Shown here piece by piece: positions 1-6,886 of a stretch of DNA of 35,443 nt. The notes under the pieces are model-generated. The model was not told the DNA's origin. It did no database searches and saw only the letters and a program-made list of their open reading frames with translations. Made by a program: the position numbers and the translations under genes. How positions within the stretch are numbered: position 1 is the stretch's first letter; the number at the start of each line of letters is the position of its first letter. Source of the stretch: Chloroflexota bacterium (GTDB taxonomy: Bacteria > Chloroflexota > Anaerolineae > Promineifilales > Promineifilaceae); contig JAACFF010000017.1 of NCBI GenBank assembly GCA_009937635.1, positions 1-35,443 of the forward strand, in the 5' to 3' direction.

Positions 1-1889
1 ATTTTAAGGAAGGCTTTCAGCAATATGGCTATCCCATCGATGCTTTGGATCAAGCAAGTTATGAATGCATCGATTTCACTATCCTGATCAGGCGCTAATA
101 TGGCCCAGTATTGAAGGATGTCCTTGAGATCCTTGGCAGAAGCAAGATCTCGGGATTTCGCTAGATCGCGGACCCGGTCAATCCAAGTATTCTTTAATTC
201 CTGGCGACAAGCAACGGTGAATAAGAGGTCGTCCTCTTTATTCTTTTGCTCTTCAATTTGAATCTGCGTTAATATGGTGCTCAAAGCTGTTCCGATTACG
301 ATTTGGTTATTGAACCAAGCGCATCTCTTGCCCGAATCAATATCCTGGATATAGAGATGAATAACACGAGCAAGTTGCCAGTCCATTCCCACATCTACTG
401 CGCTGATATAACTATCCTCAACTTCTTCACCGATCGCAATCAATGCACTAGTCAGGTTCTCAATTTCAGGTTGCGAAAGTTCATCCTTGCGGCCAATTAA
501 TAGATTCAGCAGTTGCCTAAAACGGCCGTTGTGTGTGTACTGTCTCATCGTATTGGCCAATGCTGAGGGATTGTTCATCGATTGCATGATTTCGATCATT
601 TCAACTTGCGAAATTCGTCCCACGGGAACGCCCATTAGGAAGTAGGTGTCAAAATGATCTGCTGAACAAATTCGTAGTTCTTTTCGCCAAGTTTCCTGGT
701 AATCGCTCGAATACCAGGTGCCCGCTTCGGCAGCTTTCAGCTTTGGGAATAGAGAAGACAGTAGCTGCCTGTAAGTCTCATGATTCTTCACTCCTTTGAA
801 GACCGTCTCAAATTGTTCCTGAAGATTGTCCTGATCTGTTTGTCCAATGTCTGAGGTAAGGAGAGGATCTGAGGTAAAGAGAGGCTTATTTCCGGCTATG
901 GTCTTGTAGAGATCAGGTTCAAAAATCCGTATGGCTTCAAGGCCGATAAAATCAACCATATTTACTTCTGAAGAAACCAACTTAAGGTTAAAGGCCAATC
1001 CATTGATAAATCTTTTTACCTGGCGAAGAGAGTGAAACAACTCGCGAAATCCACTGTGATATAGACCTCCCCAACGCTCTTTATCGATGACATCGGGTGA
1101 GAACCTGCTCAAAACCTCTTCTAATTGTTCCAGAAGAATTTCCGAAATGTGCGCTTCGTCAATAGGCGGGATGTCAAAACCTACTTGAATAATCTTCTCA
1201 AGATAGTCTCGTCCTCTAACACCTTGCTCTGTATCAAGTGATTTTTCAACCACTTCTCTATCGGCAGCTAACAAGAAAACTGTATGGGGGAAATTGGCAT
1301 TGAGCTTAATTAATTGAAATACCGACCTTACTTCAGATTTTCCAAGTCTATCCAAATCATCAAGAACGATAACGATTCGCCTGTCTAGTTCACTAAACGC
1401 TCGATCAATTTCAGCGCGAAGGCCTATTACATCGTCTTTGCCGTCGCCAAGTTGCTGGAATAGTTTTCCGATTACCGCCAGGTAGGGTCCTGTTGCCGGC
1501 ATTGTCGAAGTAGCGGATAGCAAGCTACCTGAATCGCCCAATTTTTCCTCAAGTCCCTTGAACCATGCAGGCGCCTTGGCGTCAATTTCCGAAAATAGTT
1601 GTGTGAAAAACATCAACTGGATCTGGTCATGGTTTGAGAAGTTCCAAGGATTGAAGCGCATAATAATGGGCTCTTGGCCCGTCTCCATCCCTTGTGAAAT
1701 CTCGTGGATATTTTCAACTGTCATGTTCAACAAAGATGTCTTTCCGCTCCCCCAAGGGCCAAAAAGAGCGATGATCATGCTATCTTCTTGATCCCAACCT
1801 AAAATAGATTGTGCGAGGTTTCTGGAAAATCCCGATCGCCCTAACTTGTCATCGGCGCTCTTTGTTAATGGGGCATCTGATAAATACAA
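1..1889 (-). CDS. KAP-family P-loop NTPase, partial (3' end outside window)
   Basis: An open frame of 629 codons without a stop runs from a TTG codon to the window edge. TTG is chosen as start because AGAGGAG sits 7 nt upstream (1897-1903). The Walker A motif is G-P-W-G-S-G-K-T-S at residues 44-52. It is followed by the R-F-N-P-W motif typical of KAP NTPases and by a Walker B strand R-I-V-I-V-L-D-D-L-D-R-L with the aspartates near residue 177. KAP ATPases are large STAND-like NTPases, often membrane-linked, and some members act in phage exclusion. No obvious transmembrane segment is inserted in the part visible here, so this one looks soluble. It stands alone: the next gene upstream is divergent and more than 450 bp away. 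Family assignment is firm; the cellular role is unknown and a defence role would be inference only. Confidence 0.88.
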   Translation of the reverse strand, partial: MYLSDAPLTKSADDKLGRSGFSRNLAQSILGWDQEDSMIIALFGPWGSGKTSLLNMTVENIHEISQGMETGQEPIIMRFNPWNFSNHDQIQLMFFTQLFSEIDAKAPAWFKGLEEKLGDSGSLLSATSTMPATGPYLAVIGKLFQQLGDGKDDVIGLRAEIDRAFSELDRRIVIVLDDLDRLGKSEVRSVFQLIKLNANFPHTVFLLAADREVVEKSLDTEQGVRGRDYLEKIIQVGFDIPPIDEAHISEILLEQLEEVLSRFSPDVIDKERWGGLYHSGFRELFHSLRQVKRFINGLAFNLKLVSSEVNMVDFIGLEAIRIFEPDLYKTIAGNKPLFTSDPLLTSDIGQTDQDNLQEQFETVFKGVKNHETYRQLLSSLFPKLKAAEAGTWYSSDYQETWRKELRICSADHFDTYFLMGVPVGRISQVEMIEIMQSMNNPSALANTMRQYTHNGRFRQLLNLLIGRKDELSQPEIENLTSALIAIGEEVEDSYISAVDVGMDWQLARVIHLYIQDIDSGKRCAWFNNQIVIGTALSTILTQIQIEEQKNKEDDLLFTVACRQELKNTWIDRVRDLAKSRDLASAKDLKDILQYWAILAPDQDSEIDAFITCLIQSIDGIAILLKAFLK

Positions 1890-1896
1890 CGTTTTA

Positions 1897-1903
1897 CTCC
1901 TCT
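1897..1903 (-). promoter_or_regulatory. Shine-Dalgarno site deciding the TTG start of the KAP gene
   Basis: AGAGGAG on the minus strand, 7 nt before TTG at 1889. No ATG lies between this site and the conserved N-terminal region, so the TTG is the best start. Confidence 0.7.
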
Positions 1904-1912
1904 GAAATCGGC

Positions 1913-1972
1913 TCACGCAAAGGCGCAAAGAGGCAAAGACGCAAAGAAAGCCTGGTGAGCCTCGCATCTCCA
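1913..1972 (+). repeat. Imperfect dispersed repeat, copy 1 (CACGCAAAG-type)
   Basis: The segment begins CTCACGCAAAGGCGCAAAG and contains AAGAAAGCCTGG. The same order of words, with substitutions, recurs at 2260-2319. Elements of this A/G-rich type are common between genes in environmental genomes; the function is unknown. Confidence 0.55.
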
Positions 1973-2259
1973 CGTGAGATTTTCATTTATAGTGGTACGC
2001 CGTGGCGCGTGTGTTCTCCTTAACATCCATGTCAATGGATAACCTTTAACAGTATAGACACCCCTAGGATATCGGTGGCAATTGGGGGTGGAAGGTACCA
2101 TTCGATCTTATGATTCTATCCTTACTAATTCTATTACGACACGGCCGTTTCGTCAGGTTAATCGAGGGGTGAGGGGTAGGTGGCAAGAGGCAGAGGGTGT
2201 TTGTCATCTGTGACCATCGGTGTTAATCTGCGTCGCAGCCGCATGATTATGAATGAAGT

Positions 2260-2319
2260 GTCACGCAAAGCCTCAAAGGAGCCAAGACGGAAAGAAAGCC
2301 TGGCGGGCTTGGCTCCTTT
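2260..2319 (+). repeat. Imperfect dispersed repeat, copy 2, containing an inverted repeat
   Basis: Second copy of the element at 1913-1972, sharing CACGCAAAG and AAAGAAAGCCTGG. It differs in having become a stem: CAAAGGAGCCAAG (2274-2286) is the exact complement of CTTGGCTCCTTTG (2308-2320), a 13-bp stem around a 21-nt loop. Confidence 0.55.
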
Positions 2320-2320
2320 G
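2274..2320. repeat. 13-bp perfect inverted repeat
   Basis: CAAAGGAGCCAAG and its exact complement are separated by 21 nt, ending 26 nt before the acetyltransferase start. There is no T-run, so it is a poor terminator. It could form a hairpin in the 5' leader of the acetyltransferase mRNA. Confidence 0.6.
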
Positions 2321-2346
2321 CCTGAGACTGTTTTCAGAGGAACCTT

Positions 2347-2823
2347 ATGCCAATTGATATTTGCCTGCGCGATGTGACTGAAGCTGATTTGGATATGTTT
2401 TTCCAGCAGCAGCTAGACCCCGAGGCTAACCAGATGGCAGCCTTCACGGCCAAAGATCCTGCGGACAGAGAGGCTTTCGACGGTAAATGGGCCAAGATTT
2501 TAGCCGGCGAGCGGATCACGCTCAAGGCAATTCTTCATGCGGGGCAGGTCGCCGGGTATATCGTGAGCCATGGTTGGTTCGGCGATCTAGAAGTGAGCTA
2601 TTGGATTGGCAAGGAATTCTGGGGTAGGGGGATTGCCACGGCGGCGCTGGCGCAGTTTTTAGATGTGGTACAGACGCGTCCCCTATATGCGCGCGCCGCC
2701 CAAGATAATATCGCCTCTTTACGCGTCTTGCAGAAATGCGGCTTTAAAATCAGCGGTGAAGATAGAGGTTTTGCCAACGCGCGTGGTGAAGAAGTGGCGG
2801 AATTTATTTTGCAATTAGGGTAA
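2347..2823 (+). CDS. GNAT-family N-acetyltransferase (RimJ/RimL-like)
   Basis: 158 residues, a normal length for the family. The N-terminus I-C-L-R-D-V-T-E-A-D-L matches strand beta-1 of RimJ/RimL-type GNATs. Motif A (acetyl-CoA pyrophosphate binding) is seen as Y-W-I-G-K-E-F-W-G-R-G-I-A-T-A-A-L near residues 85-101. It is followed by A-x-x-D-N-I-A-S-L-R-V-L-Q-K-C-G-F, the classical motif B. AGAGG lies about 8 nt before the ATG. It would transfer an acetyl group from acetyl-CoA to a protein N-terminus or small amine in the cytoplasm; the substrate cannot be read from sequence. It is monocistronic, and the neighbours do not suggest a pathway. Confidence 0.9.
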   Translation: MPIDICLRDVTEADLDMFFQQQLDPEANQMAAFTAKDPADREAFDGKWAKILAGERITLKAILHAGQVAGYIVSHGWFGDLEVSYWIGKEFWGRGIATAALAQFLDVVQTRPLYARAAQDNIASLRVLQKCGFKISGEDRGFANARGEEVAEFILQLG

Positions 2824-2846
2824 CTAAGGCAAGAGCGCGCAGCACG

Positions 2847-3005
2847 TTAACCGCCCATCAATCCACTGTATACAATGATCAGAGCTATCAAGACGCCCAA
2901 TACCAGGGCGATCAAGCCAGCACGCAGCCCTCGACGCCAACTGCGTGTAATGAGGCTGACCACAGTGCCAATTACAATGGCAAAAATAAGAGCAAACCAA
3001 AGCAT
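2847..3005 (-). CDS. Small two-helix membrane protein (52 residues)
   Basis: ATG at 3005 to TAA at 2847. The protein starts M-L-W-F-A-L-I-F-A-I-V-I-G-T-V-V-S-L-I, then has a basic loop T-R-S-W-R-R-G-L-R-A-G, then a second hydrophobic stretch L-I-A-L-V-L-G-V-L-I-A-L-I-I-V-Y, ending S-G-L-M-G-G. Two transmembrane helices with a positively charged loop of about ten residues is a coherent design, and GGAGG lies 11 nt upstream. No named family is recognised. It lies about 140 bp downstream of a decayed response regulator on the same strand and converges on the acetyltransferase gene. The chance that it is a real gene is good but not certain. Confidence 0.6.
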   Translation of the reverse strand: MLWFALIFAIVIGTVVSLITRSWRRGLRAGLIALVLGVLIALIIVYSGLMGG

Positions 3006-3143
3006 CGTTCCATTATCCTCCGAATTGGCGAACCTCGCACTAACCTATTTAGTCTCTCGATGGCACGATTGAAAGGCGCCAACATTTACTACCCGCAGCA
3101 GATGAATGCTCTGTTAATGCGCAGAAAGCTGGCAGCTTTTTGT

Positions 3144-3358
3144 TTAGCGACCGAGTCCTGTATCGCGGGCGCGGATGATAGCTTGGGCACGGTTGACTAC
3201 CTGCAGTTTGCTGAAAATATTGGAGAAGTGATTGCGTACGGTCTTGATGCTGATTGACAGTTCACGGCCGTATCGCGCAGCGAACCAAACAAGGCTTGCA
3301 GGCCATCGCGAAAGAGGGTGTGATCATCGGCAATAAGAATCTGAATCGGATCGCTCAT
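3144..3358 (-). pseudogene. Response regulator (NarL/LuxR type) with a large internal deletion
   Basis: The frame starting at ATG 3358 reads M-S-D-P-I-Q-I-L-I-A-D-D-H-T-L-F-R-D-G-L, the start of a CheY-like receiver with its acidic pair. After about 28 residues it leaves the family. In another frame, ending at the TAA at 3144-3146, the sequence reads E-L-S-I-S-I-K-T-V-R-N-H-F-S-N-I-F-S-K-L, the recognition part of a LuxR helix-turn-helix, then R-A-Q-A-I-I-R-A-R-D. About 140 codons (phosphoacceptor Asp, linker and first HTH helix) are missing and the frame is shifted, so no functional product can be made. The junction falls in or beside an ACGGCCGT palindrome (3264-3271). The ATG overlaps the stop of a histidine-kinase relic (ATGA). 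Confidence 0.85.
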
Positions 3359-3470
3359 TCGATCTCCATTAGCGGTAAGCTGGCCGCAAGCATCGTCCCT
3401 GCACCTGGCTTCGCACAGAGTGATGATATGAATGAGCGAACGATCATGGATTGGCAGGTAGAGATGGAGC
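3355..3470 (-). pseudogene. Histidine kinase C-terminal relic
   Basis: Directly upstream of, and overlapping, the response regulator start (ATGA at 3355-3358). The last 17 codons (3355-3408) read P-G-A-G-T-M-L-A-A-S-L-P-L-M-E-I-E, the G2 box and final strand of a NarX/DegS-like HATPase domain. Upstream the match continues only after a one-base shift (H-L-Y-L-P-I-H-D-R then I-T-L-C-E), and the rest of the kinase is gone. The upper boundary is approximate. With the regulator relic this was once a translationally coupled two-component operon. No recognisable gene fills 3471-3593. Confidence 0.65.
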
Positions 3471-3593
3471 GGGGGGAGATCGCCACACCGTTGTTGTGGT
3501 CCCATGCCAACTACCTCATTCTGTCTACGGCGGCTAAGAAGGCCAGAGAATGACGTTATCGGGCTCGATTAAGAGGATGTAGGAAGGGCCTTT

Positions 3594-6575
3594 TTACCCT
3601 TCATCCGGGCAGGGTGCTTTCTCCCAGACATCTTTCTTTATGCTTTGCCCATCGCCGGAGTCCACGCGGAAGGAGCCGGGATACGGTTTGCAGGCGCGCC
3701 AATTGAACTCAAAATGCGATCCTGGTCTCAAGCTGTCGTCTTGATAATAGCTATAATTGCCATCACCGCCGCGGGGGTAAAGGGCCACAGAAGCGATAGC
3801 ATTGTTGTCATCCTGCGGATCGAGTTGCCATTCCACGAGGTAACTGAAGTCCAGCGGGCCAGAGGATGCTGCAGTCGTCGGCCCTGGACTAGATGTGCCT
3901 CCTGCCTCTGCCGTTGGCGACGGTGTGTTTGCCGGACCCGAGCCGGGGGCGGGGCCACCACCGATGGTAACGGCCGACAGATCGTCGATGAAAATCTCGC
4001 CGCTACCGCTGTAACCGGCGTTGACGTCGTCGAGGACGAAAGCGCGGAAGGTCAAAGGATAATCCACCTGGCCATTGTCCGGCCCGCTGATATGGGTCCA
4101 GGGCCAATCCTGGCCCGTGGCAATGCGACCCGTCACCTGCTTCCAACCCGTGTGGCTGATATTGCCCAGGGGCACCTGCCAGGTCTGTCCGTCACTATCC
4201 AAGACCCAGGCGTTGAGATAATGTCCAACGCCATCACCGTAAACCCAAGCCTGTAAAGCATCTGGCGATCCACTGATGTCGTTCAATTGCAGGAAGACGA
4301 CGTAATCATTGTCTGTCGAGGGAAAATCATAGCTCAACTTGGCCGAATTTCCGCCACTATGCGCTTGCTCACCGGATTGGGTAAACGAGCCGTTGTCTTG
4401 GTCGCCGCGCCGCCAGGTGCCGAAGCTCTCAAAGCCCATGGGCAGCCCGTCCCCCTGGCTCGCCGCTCCGGTCTGGTTGCTTGACGAAGTGGATTGTGGC
4501 GTTTGTGTCTGGTTGGCCACCGTAGTGGATGGTGGCGCTTCTGCCACTGCCGCTGGTAGGATTTCGTTGAATACGATTTCACTGTACGTATCCACGAATA
4601 CGCTGCCCCTGGCATTGCAGAAGGCTCCGTACCATTCCTGATCCGCCCATTCCTCCAAGGTTGTCCGGTATTCAGCATAAGTAGCGGGATCGTCACTTTC
4701 CCATAGTTGAGCCACGAATTCGGCATCCTGGTCCACTGCCAGCAACAGCTCATACCAGGTATCCGGGTTGAGGCTGAGATCGCCGTCCAGGGCGCTATCT
4801 TCAATGGTTGAACGTTTGCGTACAACATGGATCGTGGGGATTTCTCCATTCAGTCGCGTGCCCCACTGCCGGTAATCGACGCTGCCCCAGGTGTCGTTGT
4901 TGAAGAACATCTCGAAATCTGATTGCGGAACGTCTTCGTATGAAAAATGGACCAGCACCGCGGTATTGGCGGTTAACCCTTCCATACGGCCGAGACATTC
5001 TGCGGTGTCTGTCAGTTCCAGCAAGCCATCGACGGTCTGGTAGTCGCCGGCCTCGCGCCAGTTGGAGGACGACAGCTCGGCGAAGTCATCGTGAAAGATC
5101 ACCTCGGCATCTGACAAGAGTCTGCTGATTTCAGGAGGAAGATCAAATGTAATCGGTTCCATTGGCTTTGCCGATGATGCAGGCATTTCGGCCGCCTGTG
5201 GTCCTGACGCAGGTGCAGGTGTTTGTGTGGCCGGACAGCCATCCGCTGTTGCCGGTCCAGGCAGAGCTGGGCAAGCATCTTCTGCGCCAACTACTCCGTC
5301 GCCATCGCCATCAGGTTCTTGTGTTTCCGTTGGCGTCTCGCTTGCGTTGGGGATCGGCGTGGCCGTTGGTAAATCCGTAGGAGTGGCGCTGGCTGTGGGG
5401 CTCGACACCTGGGCCGCAACTGCTGCGCTCTCCCGTCCGGCTTGCGGAGCGGCAAAGGCGGCGATCGTTTCTTCACCGCCGCCAAAAAACCAGACGTAAC
5501 CCGCTCCAAGGGCAAACAGTAGTAGAAAAACAACCAGCGCGGCCACTGCCCACACGCAACCCGATCCTCCTTTACGCTCGTCCGGCGCTGCCGCCGGCTG
5601 TTGGGGGGTCGTGGGAACGGCTGTTTGCCCAAACTGCGGGCTGCTGTCCAGGTCCGTTGCGCCCCTTGTGGCTGGATACGGCGCAGAATCCACGACAGTC
5701 GCCATCTGCGGCGATTCGATCATGGTCGCCGCGCCGGCCATGGCTACGCCGGCTATCGCTACCCCAGTGACTTGAGGCTGCGGCAACAATCTCCGGATAT
5801 CCTCCGCCATCGCTTCGGCCGTTGGGTAACGAAAAGCGCGCTCTTTGGCCATGGTCTGGTTGATGATGTTTTGGCACTCAGGCGGCAGCTCAGGGTTGGC
5901 TGCCAGTACATCAGGCACCGGCTGCAAGACATGCATCAACATTTGCCCTGTCGCCGTTTCCGCTTCATAAGGCTGCCTTCCGGTCAACATCTCAAAGAGC
6001 ATAACCCCCAGGGCATAAATATCACAGCGCCAATCCAGCTTCTTGCTGCCCTCTGCCTGCTCAGGGCTCATATAGGCCGGTGTGCCGATGATGGTCATGG
6101 TCTGTGTGGCCTCGGCCATGCGCGCGATGCCGAAGTCCCCGAGAAAGGCGAGATCGTCCTCATCGAAAAAAACGTTGGCAGGTTTGAGGTCACGGTGGAT
6201 GATGCCCCGCTGATGCGCCTTGTCCAGGGCCGGGGCCAGGCGGTCGAAAATGCGCGAGGTTTCGGTGAGAGGCAGTGGGCGACCTTGCAAGCGATCCTGC
6301 AAGGAGCCGCCGGCCATGTAGCGCATGACCAGGTAAGGAGCATCATCGTGCTCGCCGAAATCGTAGACGGGTACGATGGCCGGATGCTCTAAAGCGGCGA
6401 TGATCTTTGCTTCCGACTGGAAGCGCCCTAAGAAGTCGGGATCGTGGCTGAATTGGCGTGGCAGGAGTTTGATGGCCACCTCACGTTCAAAGCGCGGATC
6501 GAGGGCGCGATAGACGATGGCCATTCCCCCACGCCCTATTTCATTGCGAATCTGATAACGGCCGATCTGGTGCAT
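3594..6575 (-). CDS. Transmembrane Ser/Thr protein kinase with Ca-binding, LamG-like and CBM-like ectodomain
   Basis: 993 residues from ATG 6575. This start is preferred over the ATG 13 codons upstream because GAAGGA lies 7 nt before it and the protein begins M-H-Q-I-G-R-Y-Q-I, as Pkn kinases do. The kinase domain (about 5-265) has the glycine loop G-R-G-G-M-A, K36, H-R-D-L-K-P-A-N with D129, D-F-G at 147-149 and G-T-P-A-Y-M-S-P-E, so all catalytic residues are present. One membrane helix lies at about 341-363, then a Thr/Pro-rich linker and a D-x-D-x-D-G...D-G-C-P calcium-binding repeat (423-448). Next come a LamG-like beta-sandwich (about 494-672), a CBM/galactose-binding-like domain (about 713-872) and a short C-terminal beta domain. 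This is a receptor-like architecture that senses polymers or ions outside and phosphorylates inside. It is co-directional with the FHA protein upstream, a natural phospho-threonine reader. Confidence 0.9.
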   Translation of the reverse strand: MHQIGRYQIRNEIGRGGMAIVYRALDPRFEREVAIKLLPRQFSHDPDFLGRFQSEAKIIAALEHPAIVPVYDFGEHDDAPYLVMRYMAGGSLQDRLQGRPLPLTETSRIFDRLAPALDKAHQRGIIHRDLKPANVFFDEDDLAFLGDFGIARMAEATQTMTIIGTPAYMSPEQAEGSKKLDWRCDIYALGVMLFEMLTGRQPYEAETATGQMLMHVLQPVPDVLAANPELPPECQNIINQTMAKERAFRYPTAEAMAEDIRRLLPQPQVTGVAIAGVAMAGAATMIESPQMATVVDSAPYPATRGATDLDSSPQFGQTAVPTTPQQPAAAPDERKGGSGCVWAVAALVVFLLLFALGAGYVWFFGGGEETIAAFAAPQAGRESAAVAAQVSSPTASATPTDLPTATPIPNASETPTETQEPDGDGDGVVGAEDACPALPGPATADGCPATQTPAPASGPQAAEMPASSAKPMEPITFDLPPEISRLLSDAEVIFHDDFAELSSSNWREAGDYQTVDGLLELTDTAECLGRMEGLTANTAVLVHFSYEDVPQSDFEMFFNNDTWGSVDYRQWGTRLNGEIPTIHVVRKRSTIEDSALDGDLSLNPDTWYELLLAVDQDAEFVAQLWESDDPATYAEYRTTLEEWADQEWYGAFCNARGSVFVDTYSEIVFNEILPAAVAEAPPSTTVANQTQTPQSTSSSNQTGAASQGDGLPMGFESFGTWRRGDQDNGSFTQSGEQAHSGGNSAKLSYDFPSTDNDYVVFLQLNDISGSPDALQAWVYGDGVGHYLNAWVLDSDGQTWQVPLGNISHTGWKQVTGRIATGQDWPWTHISGPDNGQVDYPLTFRAFVLDDVNAGYSGSGEIFIDDLSAVTIGGGPAPGSGPANTPSPTAEAGGTSSPGPTTAASSGPLDFSYLVEWQLDPQDDNNAIASVALYPRGGDGNYSYYQDDSLRPGSHFEFNWRACKPYPGSFRVDSGDGQSIKKDVWEKAPCPDEG

Positions 6576-6886
6576 AATGCTTTCCTTCTCGTTTCTCCCA
6601 GGTGGAATACGCATGACATCTACCTGGTAACATCACCTGGATATAGGGTAATGCACAAATCTTACGATGGATGTTAACGAATGAGATGAGGTGGGGGGTA
6701 TGCCATTCCGTAAACCATGTGTCAATTAACACAAGAATTTGGTGTCACAATTTGATACCATCCTTGTGTGAATAAGACGCATCGGAATACTCTGGAGGCA
6801 ATCTTCGCGACACCAATAAGAGCCTAAATCGTTGGATTAGCGATACGTTGGAAGCGGCAACAACGTGAGTATTCTTTGGTGAAGCA
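6576..6886. other. Spacer between FHA-protein and kinase genes
   Basis: 311 bp with no recognisable gene and no clear terminator after the FHA gene. It contains the possible kinase promoter (6697-6725, minus strand) and a loose 7-bp inverted repeat ACACAAG/CTTGTGT near 6730-6770. Confidence 0.5.
6697..6725 (-). promoter_or_regulatory. Possible promoter of the Ser/Thr kinase gene
   Basis: On the minus strand TTGACA (6720-6725) is followed after 17 nt by CATACC (6697-6702). The -35 box is perfect and the spacing optimal, but the -10 matches only 3 of 6. It would give a leader of about 110 nt. Confidence 0.3.

Larger units (their letters stand above)
1890..2346. other. Non-coding spacer with repeats
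   Basis: No convincing gene on either strand. It holds two imperfect copies of a purine-rich element built from G-C-A-A-A-G steps (about 1913-1972 and 2260-2319), an ACGGCCGT palindrome at 2141, a G/A-rich tract near 2162-2200 and a 13-bp inverted repeat. The divergent promoters for the KAP gene and the acetyltransferase gene must lie here, but I cannot point to clear -35/-10 boxes. Confidence 0.6.

Noticed and set aside
3254-3553. 99-codon plus-strand frame
   Set aside because: It runs antisense to the two-component relics, whose protein similarity is on the minus strand.
5601-6392. 263-codon plus-strand frame
   Set aside because: It is exactly antisense to the kinase domain coding sequence, with arginine- and histidine-rich low-sense translation; a shadow of the GC-biased third codon positions.
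6780-6870. Plus-strand frame reading S-G-G-N-L-R-D-T-N-K-S-L-N-R-W-I-S-D-T-L
   Set aside because: It looks protein-like but is only about 28 codons, has no start or ribosome site and I cannot assign it to a family; it may be another relic, which a translated search could decide.
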